Below, piece by piece: positions 36,609 through 45,778 of a stretch of 64,000 nt of DNA. The notes under the pieces were generated by a model. The model worked only from the letters and a program-made list of their open reading frames with translations. It was not told the DNA's origin and did not search any database. The DNA is from Maritalea porphyrae (GTDB taxonomy: Bacteria > Pseudomonadota > Alphaproteobacteria > Rhizobiales > Devosiaceae). Position 1 is the first letter of the stretch. The number at the start of each line of letters is the position of its first letter. The position numbers and the translations under genes are program-made. The stretch is from assembly GCF_030159895.1 (NCBI RefSeq), contig NZ_BSNI01000002.1:994039-1058038 (forward strand), written 5' to 3'.

Positions 36609-37169
36609 TTAGTTTATTGTGATTTCCGCATCAAAGCGAGGTCGAAAGTAGTAGGTGCGGCTTAGCGTGAAGCCCGATTTGAACATAAAATCGACAATCG
36701 GCGTCCACTGAACTGTTGCTTCGCCAACAATTAGGTACTTCTTTTTCGACTGATTGTTTATCTCTTTTGGGACCGAGAATGTTGAATTCTTAGGGTGCGC
36801 GCTTCCGCCATTGAAGCCTTCACTCCACCTCACTTTCGCTTTGCCATTTTTGTCGACATAAATGCTGGTCACGACTTGCTGCAAAGTCGCTGAGGGATAG
36901 GGTTCCATGGTGAATTGAGCGGCTTGAAAATAGTCTTGCAGCGTAGCATTGGGCAACGAACCGTCGGCACGTGCGACCAAATCCGCTACCGAGCCGGCAA
37001 CTACGGCCAGCCGGCGATCCATAATGATTAACCGGCTTACCTCGGCGGTTCCAATATAGGTAAACAACAGCGCAGGTAGGATGAGTGCAAACTCAACTGC
37101 CGCAACCGCGGACGTTTCGCGTCTAAAGCGCTTGAGTTGTTTTATAATACTCTTGACCAAGACTCTCAT
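36609..37169 (-). CDS. TadE/TadG-like minor pseudopilin 2
   Basis: The 186-residue protein has a short basic leader, then a TadE-type segment (ETSAVAAVEFALILPALLF, residues ~19-37) and a periplasmic beta-rich domain. This matches TadE/F/G-family minor pseudopilins of Flp pili, which are processed at the EF-containing motif. Start and upstream stop share one base with the neighbouring tadE-like gene. It is the second of a minus-strand pair upstream of which lies the PilN-domain gene. Confidence 0.85.
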   Translation of the reverse strand: MRVLVKSIIKQLKRFRRETSAVAAVEFALILPALLFTYIGTAEVSRLIIMDRRLAVVAGSVADLVARADGSLPNATLQDYFQAAQFTMEPYPSATLQQVVTSIYVDKNGKAKVRWSEGFNGGSAHPKNSTFSVPKEINNQSKKKYLIVGEATVQWTPIVDFMFKSGFTLSRTYYFRPRFDAEITIN

Positions 37170-37735
37170 CAGAATGGCTCGTTCATGAATACACGTGCAG
37201 CCGAAATAACAGTCGCGCTGCCATATTTTGAAAAACCAAAGTCAAAGCCTAAGAAAGTATTCCACTTATAATAGGCTTCTACCAGTATGACTTGGCGAGA
37301 ATTACCTGGATCAAATTTCTCGTTTAAGATCCAATCCCCATTTTCATCCACAGGTGGACTAGTGTTTGCTGCAGAGAACGATCCAATTGGTCGAGTGCGC
37401 AACTTGATGTCTGGGCAGTTGATTAGGCCAAATGTATGCTGACAAATCTCGTTCCGAAAATCAGCGGCGTTGTAGCTTTTTGCATCGCCAACCAAAATTG
37501 CGCGCGATGCATCGTCGACGGCGCTATCAAATACTTGGCTGCCTAGTAAGAACATACCTGTTTCCAGGATGGCTCCAATTAACGCGAAAAACGGAAATGC
37601 GAGCAAGGCAAACTCAATCGCTGTCGCCCCTTCTTCGCGGCGAGCGATATTTTTTGCAGATCGTACAAACAATGTTCGAAAGTTCGTGATCAAGGCGTAA
37701 TCCAATTCCAAATGCCTGCAGGCGTTTTCAAGCAT
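37169..37735 (-). CDS. TadE-like minor pseudopilin 1
   Basis: The 188-residue protein contains the TadE motif EGATAIEFALLAFPFFA (about 35-51) after a basic cytoplasmic leader that is somewhat long (about 34 residues). A single membrane helix and a periplasmic domain with two Cys (CQHTF, NCPD) follow. It is co-transcribed with the second TadE/G-like gene with one shared base. Both probably act at the tip or base of the Flp pilus made by the adjacent tad genes. Confidence 0.87.
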   Translation of the reverse strand: MLENACRHLELDYALITNFRTLFVRSAKNIARREEGATAIEFALLAFPFFALIGAILETGMFLLGSQVFDSAVDDASRAILVGDAKSYNAADFRNEICQHTFGLINCPDIKLRTRPIGSFSAANTSPPVDENGDWILNEKFDPGNSRQVILVEAYYKWNTFLGFDFGFSKYGSATVISAARVFMNEPF

Positions 37736-37797
37736 TATCGATCAAGAACATTACTGTTCTCTTGAAAAACAAACTCGAATGCGTAGGGAAATGGCTC

Positions 37798-38265
37798 TTA
37801 ACTACCAGAATCCTTGCCAACCGATGCTGCTTCTTTGTGCGACTTAGCAACATCTGAGACAAAATCGGGATGGTCGCCGCCAAGTGCCATTGGCTGGCAA
37901 TTTGGTGCGCATGAAACCGAGGTCTTTGCGCTACCCATAAAAACAGTCACTAAACTAGAACTGTCCGCGCCCACATTGATAATGAGATCGGCAATCGGAT
38001 TTCCAACGGCATCAAGCGCAATCAAGTTAGTAGACCCATAACCCTTGCCCGTCAGAACAAGTGTTTGTGGATCTTGTATCGTCGCATCTGCGATAACTGG
38101 GTTACCGATCACAACGGTAGACGCTGCCGATGGCAGGCGAAGAATGCGCGCCATATTCATCATGACGCTGATCTCATTTTGCGTTTCCGCAGCATATGAT
38201 GCGGTTGCAATTGTGATCCCCAAAACACCTGCGCTTAACTGAGCGACAAATTTTGCAAAGGCCAT
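37798..38265 (-). CDS. Pilus assembly N-terminal-domain protein (PilN-like domain of secretins)
   Basis: The 155-residue secreted protein has a signal peptide ending near ATASYA (residue 25), then the domain found at the N terminus of CpaC-type secretins: ILRLPSAASTVVIGNPVIADATIQDPQ and KGYGSTNLIALD in parts. It lacks the secretin domain. Two Cys (SCAPNC) are close together. Stand-alone copies next to flp genes are common in Rhizobiales and are probably periplasmic accessories of the secretin; that role is inference. Confidence 0.82.
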   Translation of the reverse strand: MAFAKFVAQLSAGVLGITIATASYAAETQNEISVMMNMARILRLPSAASTVVIGNPVIADATIQDPQTLVLTGKGYGSTNLIALDAVGNPIADLIINVGADSSSLVTVFMGSAKTSVSCAPNCQPMALGGDHPDFVSDVAKSHKEAASVGKDSGS

Positions 38266-38594
38266 GATTTACCTAACTGTAACTATAAACTCATTCCCAA
38301 GATGCACAATAATGGTGAACAAATGGCAAATGCACCCAATTCATCGTCTATATATAATAGTTAGCAGGAATTGGACGTTTCTTGGTGCGGGGTAAGCTTG
38401 GTGAGGTAAATATTTGTTAACCATGAATAGTAATAATGTAGTAATCATAAGTAATGGCAGTCGTGTTTGCTAGATAGTGACCTGCCAAATTAACACTATT
38501 TCAAGAAAGCAAGCATAAGTTGGTCCATGAGTTCGATGGTGAGGATCGGACAGTTTTAATTGTCACGTCGTGGCAAGGAGCAAGGAGCAACAAA
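38266..38594. promoter_or_regulatory. Divergent intergenic region between the PilN-domain gene and flp
   Basis: This 329-bp AT-rich region holds no gene. It contains a TATAAT at 38353-38358, a TTAACCAT half-site of the type bound by CtrA at 38417-38424, a fuller CtrA-like box at 38490-38504, and a tandem 7-bp repeat CAAGGAG CAAGGAG at 38574-38587. The second AGGAG is the flp ribosome-binding site, 7 bases before the ATG. Promoter positions are not certain. Confidence 0.6.
38490..38504 (+). promoter_or_regulatory. CtrA-like box upstream of flp
   Basis: TTAA-CACTATT-TCAA matches the CtrA consensus TTAA-N7-TTAA at 7 of 8 fixed positions and is nearly identical to the box upstream of cpaB (one mismatch in 15). 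It lies 90 bp before the flp ATG. Confidence 0.5.
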
Positions 38595-38765
38595 ATGACT
38601 TTGGTAAAAAAGTTTCTTAAAGACGAGTCTGGCGCGACCGCAATTGAATACGGTCTAATCGCTGCACTTATTTCAGTGGTAATCATTGGCGCTGCAACAG
38701 CAATGGGCGGTCAGCTCAAGTCTGTGTTTGAAAGCATCACAACAGCCATGACACCAGCTGCATAA
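38595..38765 (+). CDS. flp: Flp family type IVb pilin
   Basis: The 56-residue pilin subunit has a short basic leader MTLVKKFLKDESG, cleavage before or within the GATAIEYGLIA motif by the CpaA/TadV peptidase, then one hydrophobic helix (IAALISVVIIGAATAMG) and a short tail. An AGGAG 7 bases upstream fixes ATG 38595; a longer frame from 38520 runs through the promoter region. Only one pilin copy is seen, whereas many Tad loci have several. A strong terminator follows, so flp is probably a highly expressed monocistronic unit. Confidence 0.94.
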   Translation: MTLVKKFLKDESGATAIEYGLIAALISVVIIGAATAMGGQLKSVFESITTAMTPAA

Positions 38766-38807
38766 TTTGTTGCCGTCGACAGACGGAGCATCTTATGGAT
38801 GTATTAA

Positions 38808-38833
38808 AGAGGGGCTTTGCCCCTCTTTTTTTG
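38808..38833 (+). terminator. Rho-independent terminator after flp
   Basis: AGAGGGGC and GCCCCTCT form a perfect 8-bp GC-rich stem with a TTT loop, followed by seven T. It separates flp from the cpaA promoter. Confidence 0.93.
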
Positions 38834-38918
38834 TTTTGTGGTTGGTTAGTTTACTCCGGTCTAACCATTAACAAGTAAAAGCGAGTGCAAAACAGAATAA
38901 GAGAAAAGGTCATACGGC

Positions 38919-39428
38919 ATGATAAATGCAATTTTGGCGATAGTATTTCCCACGCTTATGGCGTTTTCAGCCGCCTATGATCTTCTAACCATGCGCATTC
39001 CAAATTGGATATCGGCAGCACTCATTGTTGGTTTTCTGGTTTGCGCACTCTTTATTGGCATGCCTTTGATGGAAATCGGATACCACTTCGCGGTCGGTGT
39101 CGCGGTGCTCATTGTAGCATTCTTGCTGTTCATTCCTGGCTGGATTGGTGGTGGAGATGCCAAACTGGCTGCCGCAATTGGCCTTTGGATGGGTACTGGC
39201 TCTGCAATCGAGTTTGTGGGCTACTCAGCATTCTTTGGCGGCGTCCTTACCTTTGCCATACTGCTGTTTCGCTGGAAATTCCCCGTATCGTGGCTTCCTA
39301 AGGCGAATTGGATCTTGCGCTTGCACGACAAAACAGTAGGCGTTCCATACGGCATAGCGCTCGCTGCGGGCGCCATGGTCGTTTATGCGGATACGCCTAT
39401 CTTTGCAGCACTGCTTGGAACCGCCTAG
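38919..39428 (+). CDS. cpaA: Prepilin peptidase CpaA/TadV
   Basis: This aspartyl membrane peptidase matures Flp prepilin and TadE/F pseudopilins. The 169-residue protein has catalytic Asp21 in AYDLLTMRIPN and Asp80 in GGGDAKL, with about five to six membrane helices. It lacks the N-terminal methylase domain of PilD, as is normal for TadV. Upstream at 38861-38872, CTAACCATTAAC combines two CtrA-type half-sites. Confidence 0.93.
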   Translation: MINAILAIVFPTLMAFSAAYDLLTMRIPNWISAALIVGFLVCALFIGMPLMEIGYHFAVGVAVLIVAFLLFIPGWIGGGDAKLAAAIGLWMGTGSAIEFVGYSAFFGGVLTFAILLFRWKFPVSWLPKANWILRLHDKTVGVPYGIALAAGAMVVYADTPIFAALLGTA

Positions 39429-39464
39429 CAATTCATCTAACTCATTGACGTTATTTAGTTTCTA

Positions 39465-39479
39465 TTAACACTAATTCAA
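39465..39479 (+). promoter_or_regulatory. CtrA-like box upstream of cpaB
   Basis: TTAA-CACTAAT-TCAA matches TTAA-N7-TTAA at 7 of 8 positions and equals the flp box except for one base. A second TTAACC half-site (inside GGTTAACC, 39487-39494) follows closely. It lies about 100 bp before cpaB. Confidence 0.5.
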
Positions 39480-39580
39480 AAGGGTCGGTTAACCAAGTTT
39501 TGACCCTTTGGCCCGATACTGCTCCAAAAGCTTTGCGCATTTTCTGTGCTTTGTTGTGTCCAAACCGGGGTGTAAGTGTA

Positions 39581-40507
39581 ATGAAACCGGCGCGTTTAAT
39601 ACTTTTAGCAGTCGCACTTGGTGCAGGTGGCCTAGCTGCTTTTTTTGCCGTCAATAGCGGCCCCAAAGAATCGACAGTGCAAGTTGCAGAGCCTGTGGTT
39701 GAGCGCATGAAGGTGCTTATTGCCAATCAGACTATTGGTGTAGGGCAACGCATTTCACCAGACATGCTTGAATGGCAAGCGTGGCCAGAAGATGCCGTTC
39801 GGCCCGAATATGTGACCAGCGAGGCTATGCCGGATGCGGACACTCAACTTGATGGTGTGGTTGCAAGGTTTGAAATCTTTACCGGTGAGCCAATCCGCGA
39901 AGCGAAACTGGTTCGGGCAGACCAGGGATATCTATCCGCCGTTATTGGACAAGGAATGCGTGGGGTTTCAGTTGAAGTCTCCGCCGTGTCTGGCGCCGGT
40001 GGCTTTATTGTTCCAAACGATCGCGTGGATGTCATCGTGACGCAACCAACTGCCTTTGGCGATGTATCTCAGACAATTTTGACCAATGCGCGTGTTTTGG
40101 CGCTTGGCTCAAGGCTTGGTGAAAAAGGTTCCACAGGTGAAGTTTCCGAAGAAGGCGAAGTATTTGAAGACGATACGATCGCAACTCTTGAATTAACGCC
40201 GGCGCAAGCAGAGACCATCGTTAACGCGCAGAAGGTCGGCGAGCTTTCGCTTGTTCTCCGCTCGATCGTTGATTTTGCAGACGGACCTGCCGCAGATGCG
40301 ACGGGCAACGATTCAACGATCCAACTAATCCGTGCAGGGCAGTCGGTTTCGGCAAAGGTCAGCATTCCCGGCGATAGTGGGCAAGTAGATGCGATGCCAA
40401 CATCTGCAATTCAGCAGCCTATTTTTATGAACACAACTAGTAATAGTACGAGCCAGAATTATGGCAACAACGCCGGCAGTGGTTCGACCCCGCCGCCGTT
40501 GCAATAG
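39581..40507 (+). CDS. cpaB: Flp pilus assembly protein CpaB/RcpC
   Basis: The 308-residue protein has an N-terminal membrane anchor (LILLAVALGAGGLAAFFAV), a SAF domain (MKVLIANQTIGVGQRISPDML) that may bind carbohydrate, and the RcpC/CpaB domain with DVIVTQP and TIATLELTPAQAETI. The C-terminal end is low in complexity and rich in Asn/Ser/Pro. ATG 39581 precedes the basic leader KPAR; a frame from 39500 adds an unrelated stretch through the promoter. It begins the cpaB-C-E-F-tadB-tadC operon. Confidence 0.93.
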   Translation: MKPARLILLAVALGAGGLAAFFAVNSGPKESTVQVAEPVVERMKVLIANQTIGVGQRISPDMLEWQAWPEDAVRPEYVTSEAMPDADTQLDGVVARFEIFTGEPIREAKLVRADQGYLSAVIGQGMRGVSVEVSAVSGAGGFIVPNDRVDVIVTQPTAFGDVSQTILTNARVLALGSRLGEKGSTGEVSEEGEVFEDDTIATLELTPAQAETIVNAQKVGELSLVLRSIVDFADGPAADATGNDSTIQLIRAGQSVSAKVSIPGDSGQVDAMPTSAIQQPIFMNTTSNSTSQNYGNNAGSGSTPPPLQ

Positions 40508-40520
40508 GAGTAGTTAAGAG

Positions 40521-41957
40521 ATGTCAAAGACTTGTTCCTTTGCAGCAAACAAAAGCAGAATGCCCAACATTGCGCGCACGACGGCCGCAATGATGCTGAT
40601 GCTGTTGACGTTGTTGGCTTTGATGCCAAGCGCGATTGCCGCGCCGGGCTATTTACGCATATCGCAAAATCAAATCGGTAAAGAGCATCGTGTTGAAATT
40701 GGGTTGAACAAGTCTCTTGTGGTTGAACTTCCCGCTTCAGCGAAGGAAGTAATTGTCTCCAACCCAGGCGTCGTTTCCGCGGTTGTTCGTACAAAGCGGC
40801 GCGCAATTATTCAGGGCGTTAGCTTAGGTGAAGCGAACAACTTGTTCCTAAACGAGCGCGGCACACCAATTGCGGTGCTTGATGTAACCGTTCAGCAATC
40901 TAGCAAAGGATTGCAAGCAACAATCGGGCGCTTGCTACCTGGCAGCAATATTGATGTCCAAACATTGAACGGAAAACTAGTCCTATCCGGAACAGCCCGT
41001 AGTGCTGACGATGTCGCAAAGGCAGTGGCCATTGCCGGTCAGTTCACGGAAGAAGGGGCAGAGTCGGTTGCCAACATCATCAAAGTTGATGGTGCGCAAC
41101 AAGTTATGCTCAAGGTGACCGTGGCAGAAGTTCAGCGTGAGACTGTTAAACAATTGGGCATCGATCTGAACACAACATTGAGTGTTGGCGGTCTGTCGAC
41201 AACAGTTGTGACAGCACCAGGTTTGGGCGGCGTTTCCAATGTCGTTGCACCAAATTCTGCAAAAACAGGCTTCTCACTTGGCAGCTTGTCGGTTGAGGCA
41301 ACAATTCGTGCGCTTGAACGGCGCGGTGCAATTCGTATGCTTGCGGAACCAGTTCTCACCGCTATCTCCGGGGCAGAAGCTGAATTCCTCGCCGGCGGCG
41401 AATTCCCTGTACCTGTTGGTTATGACCCAGTTGATGGCACCATTGAATACGAGTTTAAGAAGTTTGGCATCGAGCTGAATTTCAAACCGACTGTTCATAC
41501 AGGCAATGAGATTTCAATGGACGTGGAAACGAAGGTCTCAGAAATCAACGCTGAGGGTGGCTATTCTGCTGGTCCAGTGAATATTCCGGCCATCAAGCAG
41601 CGCAATGCCAAGACATCAGTTCGACTTCGGGCAGGGTCAACATTGGCAATCGCTGGATTGATTGAAGAAGATCAGAGGCAGCGATTCAATGAGCTACCGG
41701 GTCTAGGTAAAATTCCGATTTTGGGAACTTTGTTTAGATCGCGGGACTTTGTGCGCTCGGAATCTGAACTGTTGGTTTTGGTAACGCCTTATCTAGCAGA
41801 GGAGGGCCACCGCCAAGATTACACTCTGCCAACTGACAATTTCACGATGTCGGACGACGCTTCCACCTATTTCTTAGGTCACATGGAAAAAATGTACGGC
41901 GTCGGCGACCAAAAGAACGGCAACCTGCAAGGCTCTATTGGCTTTGTGTTGGACTAG
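40521..41957 (+). CDS. cpaC: Outer-membrane secretin CpaC/RcpA
   Basis: This secretin forms the outer-membrane channel for the Flp pilus. The 478-residue protein has a long signal peptide (hydrophobic segment ending PSAIA near residue 40), the PilN-type domain (LVVELPASAKEVIVSNPGVVSAVV), a BON-like segment (LSGTARSADDVAKAVAIAG) and the C-terminal secretin domain with AEFLAGGEFPVPV and GSTLAIAGLIEEDQRQ. It starts 13 bp after cpaB. The next gene is cpaE; the usual cpaD is missing between them. Confidence 0.94.
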   Translation: MSKTCSFAANKSRMPNIARTTAAMMLMLLTLLALMPSAIAAPGYLRISQNQIGKEHRVEIGLNKSLVVELPASAKEVIVSNPGVVSAVVRTKRRAIIQGVSLGEANNLFLNERGTPIAVLDVTVQQSSKGLQATIGRLLPGSNIDVQTLNGKLVLSGTARSADDVAKAVAIAGQFTEEGAESVANIIKVDGAQQVMLKVTVAEVQRETVKQLGIDLNTTLSVGGLSTTVVTAPGLGGVSNVVAPNSAKTGFSLGSLSVEATIRALERRGAIRMLAEPVLTAISGAEAEFLAGGEFPVPVGYDPVDGTIEYEFKKFGIELNFKPTVHTGNEISMDVETKVSEINAEGGYSAGPVNIPAIKQRNAKTSVRLRAGSTLAIAGLIEEDQRQRFNELPGLGKIPILGTLFRSRDFVRSESELLVLVTPYLAEEGHRQDYTLPTDNFTMSDDASTYFLGHMEKMYGVGDQKNGNLQGSIGFVLD

Positions 41958-41986
41958 TAGCCACGGATTGAATTTGGAGTATCTAA

Positions 41987-43246
41987 ATGAGTGAGTATGA
42001 CAACGATCCGAATGCAATAGACGACGCGTCCATTGCGGGTGCACGTCTTGTGCCGCACATTACGATCCAAGCGTTTTGCGAAAATGCAAAAACCGCGCAG
42101 ACGATCGAGCAAGCGGTTTCAGATCGCCGCATGAACAAGGTTGCGCTCACAACCCACAATGGTGGCATCAGCGCAGCAATTGAGGTCTATCGGGTCAATC
42201 CGACACCAAACTTGATTGTTCTTGAATCGACCTTGGCGGCAGAAGAATTGATCGATAGCCTAGACGAGTTGGCAGGTGTCTGTGACGCATCTACCAAGGT
42301 GATTGTCATCGGCCATCAAAACGATGTGGAGCTATACAGAAAGCTCATCCGTTTTGGTGTTTCAGAATATCTCGTGATGCCGTTCGCGAGCAGTGCTCTG
42401 GTTGATACAATTTCTGAACAGTTTGCTGGTGAGGGCGCAGCCCCAATTGGCCGCACAATTGCCTTCCTGTCTGCAAAAGGTGGCGCAGGCTCGTCTACGC
42501 TGGCGCACAATACAGCTTGGGCAATTTCTCAAACAGTGCGTCGTGATGTTTTGATATTGGACATGGATCTGCCATTCGGCACCGCGGGTTTGAACTATAA
42601 CCAAGAGCCGCCTCACGGTCTTGCGGACGCAGTGTTCTCAAATGATGTGGTTGACGACGTTGTCATCGATCGGCTGATGTCGAAATGTGCGAACCACGTA
42701 AACTTGTTAACTGCACCAGGCACGCTAGATCGTGACTACGATTTCGATGAACGCTCCTTTGAGCAGATCGTCGAGATTTGCCAGAATAATGTGCCGTTGG
42801 TGGTTCTCGACTTGCCGCATGCCTGGAATGGTTGGATTCGACACACCCTGTCTACTGTTGATGAAATTGTTGTCGTTGCCGAACCAGATTTGGCCAACTT
42901 AAGAAACACCAAGACAATTCTGGATAAACTGAAAGAATTGCGCCCCGATGAGGCCGATCCAATTCTGCTTCTGAACAAAGTCGGTATCGCGAAACGGCCA
43001 GAAATTGCCGCGGCTGAATTTGGCGCGTCAATAGATTCAGAGTGCTTTGCGCAAATCCAATTTGATCCGGCGTTGTTTGGCTCTGCGGCAAATAATGGCC
43101 AAATGATTGCGGAAGTAAATGCGTCACACAAGGTCAATGAGGTTTTCACAAATCTCGCGCTCAAGACAAGCGGACGTTCGCTCAATGAATATGGACAACA
43201 AGGTGGGGTTCTACCGGGTTTGTTGAAGAAATTGAAACTCGCTTAG
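41987..43246 (+). CDS. cpaE: Pilus assembly ATPase-like protein CpaE/TadZ
   Basis: This MinD/ParA-related protein localises the Tad machine at the pole. The 419 residues comprise an N-terminal receiver-like domain (about 20-140) and a deviant P-loop FLSAKGGAGSSTLAHNTAWA near 160, where the usual KGGVGKST lysine is replaced by Ser, as is common in CpaE. DMDLPFGTAGLNY and LDLPHAWNGW follow. GGAG lies before the ATG. It directly follows cpaC by 29 bp. Confidence 0.93.
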   Translation: MSEYDNDPNAIDDASIAGARLVPHITIQAFCENAKTAQTIEQAVSDRRMNKVALTTHNGGISAAIEVYRVNPTPNLIVLESTLAAEELIDSLDELAGVCDASTKVIVIGHQNDVELYRKLIRFGVSEYLVMPFASSALVDTISEQFAGEGAAPIGRTIAFLSAKGGAGSSTLAHNTAWAISQTVRRDVLILDMDLPFGTAGLNYNQEPPHGLADAVFSNDVVDDVVIDRLMSKCANHVNLLTAPGTLDRDYDFDERSFEQIVEICQNNVPLVVLDLPHAWNGWIRHTLSTVDEIVVVAEPDLANLRNTKTILDKLKELRPDEADPILLLNKVGIAKRPEIAAAEFGASIDSECFAQIQFDPALFGSAANNGQMIAEVNASHKVNEVFTNLALKTSGRSLNEYGQQGGVLPGLLKKLKLA

Positions 43247-43273
43247 CGGTAAAATGAACGGGTAAGGCAGTAT

Positions 43274-44764
43274 ATGTTTGGGAAACGCACAAGCTTTGGG
43301 GGCAATACGAATGGCGCGGCGCCACAAAAGCCAGCGCCAGCCGCTACACCTGCGCCAAAAGCGCCAACGGCTCGAACGCCTGCGCCAACCGCTCAAAAAA
43401 CTAAGCCACCAGTTCGAGAGCCCAAAGAGCAGGTGATGGATGTCGACGGCGAGGTTAAAAATCGTGGCGTTGACAGTGAGTATTTCAAAACCAAATCGTC
43501 AGTCTTTAATGCGCTAATTGACAGCATCGACCTTAGCCAACTGGCGACGATGGAAATTGAATCTGCTCGCGAAGAAATCCGCGACATCGTATCCGAGATC
43601 ATTGCCCTCAAATCGATTGTAATGTCCATATCTGAGCAGGAAGATTTGCTCGAAGATATTTGTAACGATGTCCTTGGATATGGTCCTCTTGAACCGCTTC
43701 TCGCACGCGATGATATCGCCGACATTATGGTCAACGGTGCTGCAACAACATACATTGAAGTGAACGGCAAGGTGCGTCTGACCAATGTGCGGTTCCGCGA
43801 CAATGCGCATCTGATGAATGTTTGCCAACGCATTGTGAGCCAAGTCGGTCGTCGCGTTGATGAATCAAGTCCAATATGTGATGCGCGTCTACCTGATGGC
43901 TCACGTGTAAACGTAATTGGTCCGCCATTGGCAATTGATGGTGCAGCGCTCACCATTCGTAAGTTTAAGAAAGACAAGCTGACACTTGAGCAACTAACCA
44001 AGTTTGGCTCGATTTCTCCTGACGGTGCTCAGATTCTGCAAATCTTAGGTAAAGTTCGGGCAAACGTTTTGATCTCCGGCGGTACGGGCTCTGGTAAGAC
44101 GACCCTTTTGAACTGTCTGACTGCGTTTATTGAGTCTGACGAGCGGATTATCACGTGCGAAGATAGTGCTGAGCTTCAGCTCCAACAACCGCATGTTGTC
44201 CGCTTGGAAACTCGACCGCCCAACCTTGAAGGGGAAGGTGAGATCACCATGCGTGATCTCGTCAAGAACTGCTTGCGGATGCGTCCAGAGCGGATCATCG
44301 TTGGTGAGGTGCGTGGCCCAGAAGCGTTTGATTTGCTTCAAGCGATGAACACCGGTCACGATGGCTCGATGGGGACATTGCACGCCAACTCGCCGCGTGA
44401 AGCTTTGTCTCGTCTTGAATCGATGATTACAATGGGTGGCTATTCGCTTCCTTCCCGCACGATCCGTGAAATGATCGTTTCCTCCGTTGATGTCGTTGTT
44501 CAGGCAGCGCGTTTGCGTGATGGTTCTCGACGTATCACTCATGTGTCAGAAATCATGGGCATGGAGGGTGATGTGATCGTCACCCAAGATATCTTTGTTT
44601 ATGACATTGTTGGCGAAGATGCGAACGGAGACCTGATTGGGCGACACCGCTCAACCGGTATTACAAAACCGAAATTTGCAGAGCGCGCCCGTTATTACGG
44701 CGAAGAGTTGAACCTAGTAGAAGCGCTTGAGCGTGCCAATTCCGAAAATGTGGGGGCCGCGTAG
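43274..44764 (+). CDS. cpaF: Flp pilus motor ATPase CpaF/TadA
   Basis: This hexameric secretion ATPase powers pilus assembly. The 496-residue protein begins with an Ala/Pro-rich disordered region (about 14-52), then an N-terminal domain, Walker [12 protein letters not shown] near 267-277, a CEDSAELQL Asp box, Walker [19 protein letters not shown] and the His box [15 protein letters not shown]. The sequence is typical throughout. It is followed after 3 bp by tadB. Confidence 0.96.
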   Translation: MFGKRTSFGGNTNGAAPQKPAPAATPAPKAPTARTPAPTAQKTKPPVREPKEQVMDVDGEVKNRGVDSEYFKTKSSVFNALIDSIDLSQLATMEIESAREEIRDIVSEIIALKSIVMSISEQEDLLEDICNDVLGYGPLEPLLARDDIADIMVNGAATTYIEVNGKVRLTNVRFRDNAHLMNVCQRIVSQVGRRVDESSPICDARLPDGSRVNVIGPPLAIDGAALTIRKFKKDKLTLEQLTKFGSISPDGAQILQILGKVRANVLISGGTGSGKTTLLNCLTAFIESDERIITCEDSAELQLQQPHVVRLETRPPNLEGEGEITMRDLVKNCLRMRPERIIVGEVRGPEAFDLLQAMNTGHDGSMGTLHANSPREALSRLESMITMGGYSLPSRTIREMIVSSVDVVVQAARLRDGSRRITHVSEIMGMEGDVIVTQDIFVYDIVGEDANGDLIGRHRSTGITKPKFAERARYYGEELNLVEALERANSENVGAA

Positions 44765-44767
44765 ACG

Positions 44768-45748
44768 ATGCCACCTTTTGTCTTGATACTGCTATCAGCG
44801 GTAGCGTTTGGAGCAATAGCGCTGGCTTTTGTGCCTGGCCTTGTTGGCGGTGGTCGCGCCGATAAGCGCATGAAAGCGCTAACGGCTGGTGAGCGTGCTA
44901 ACGGCCGCAAAGATCGGATAGATCCAGCAAAGATGCGTCAGGAACGTCGCAAATCCTTGCAAGACATTCTGGACGAGCAAAGCGAGCAGAATAAAAAGAA
45001 CAAAAGAATTTCACTGAAAAAGCGCCTTGCACATGCAGGTATGCGCATTTCGGTGAGCGGGTTTTGGCGAAACTCCATTATTTTGGGCGCCTTGGTGTTC
45101 TTAATAGCCTGGTTGACCGGAGTGCCAATTTGGTTCGCGGTTGTCTTCGGTGCAGCCGGTACATATGTGGTTCCAATGTGGTACGTCAAACAACGTACCA
45201 AGAAGTATCAGACCAAATTCCTCGACGAATTTCCGAACGCTGTTGAATCCATCGTGCGTGGCGTAAAGGCCGGTATGCCGCTAAACGAGTCAATGCGCGT
45301 CGTTGCAAGCGAAGCAAAAGAGCCGGTGAAGACTGAGTTTACACGGATCGTTGAGCAGCAGTCGGTTGGCAAAAACATTGCCGAAGCCGTGCCAATTTTA
45401 TTTGAGCGACTACCAATCGCAGAAGTAAACTTCTTTGTTGTCGTGATCACCGTTCAACAACAGTCAGGTGGTAACCTTTCCGAAGCGCTGGGTAACCTCG
45501 CTGTGGTGTTGCGGAACCGTAAGAAAATGAAAGCAAAGGTGAAAGCAGTTTCGTCTGAAGCTAAGGCTTCTGCTGGCATCATCGGCGCGCTGCCATTTGT
45601 AGTTTCTATTTTGGTTTCGCTGGTTAGCCCGACATACATGTTGCCGCTTTTCACGACGCCGCTGGGCAATATGTGGCTTGGGATTGCAGGCTTCATGATG
45701 GCATTCGGTGTGTTCGTCATGCACAAAATGATTCAGTTTGACTATTAA
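44768..45748 (+). CDS. tadB: Inner-membrane platform protein TadB
   Basis: The 326-residue platform protein has an N-terminal helix, a cytoplasmic basic region (DILDEQSEQNKKNKRISLKKRL), two central helices and the GspF-type domain with FLDEFPNAVESIVRGVKAGMPLNESM and TVQQQSGGNLSEALGNLA, ending with further helices. It works with TadC as the core that extracts pilin from the membrane. It lies in the cpaB operon between cpaF and tadC. Confidence 0.94.
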   Translation: MPPFVLILLSAVAFGAIALAFVPGLVGGGRADKRMKALTAGERANGRKDRIDPAKMRQERRKSLQDILDEQSEQNKKNKRISLKKRLAHAGMRISVSGFWRNSIILGALVFLIAWLTGVPIWFAVVFGAAGTYVVPMWYVKQRTKKYQTKFLDEFPNAVESIVRGVKAGMPLNESMRVVASEAKEPVKTEFTRIVEQQSVGKNIAEAVPILFERLPIAEVNFFVVVITVQQQSGGNLSEALGNLAVVLRNRKKMKAKVKAVSSEAKASAGIIGALPFVVSILVSLVSPTYMLPLFTTPLGNMWLGIAGFMMAFGVFVMHKMIQFDY

Positions 45749-45778
45749 GATGCGTCCGGTTCGGGGCAAGGAAAACAC

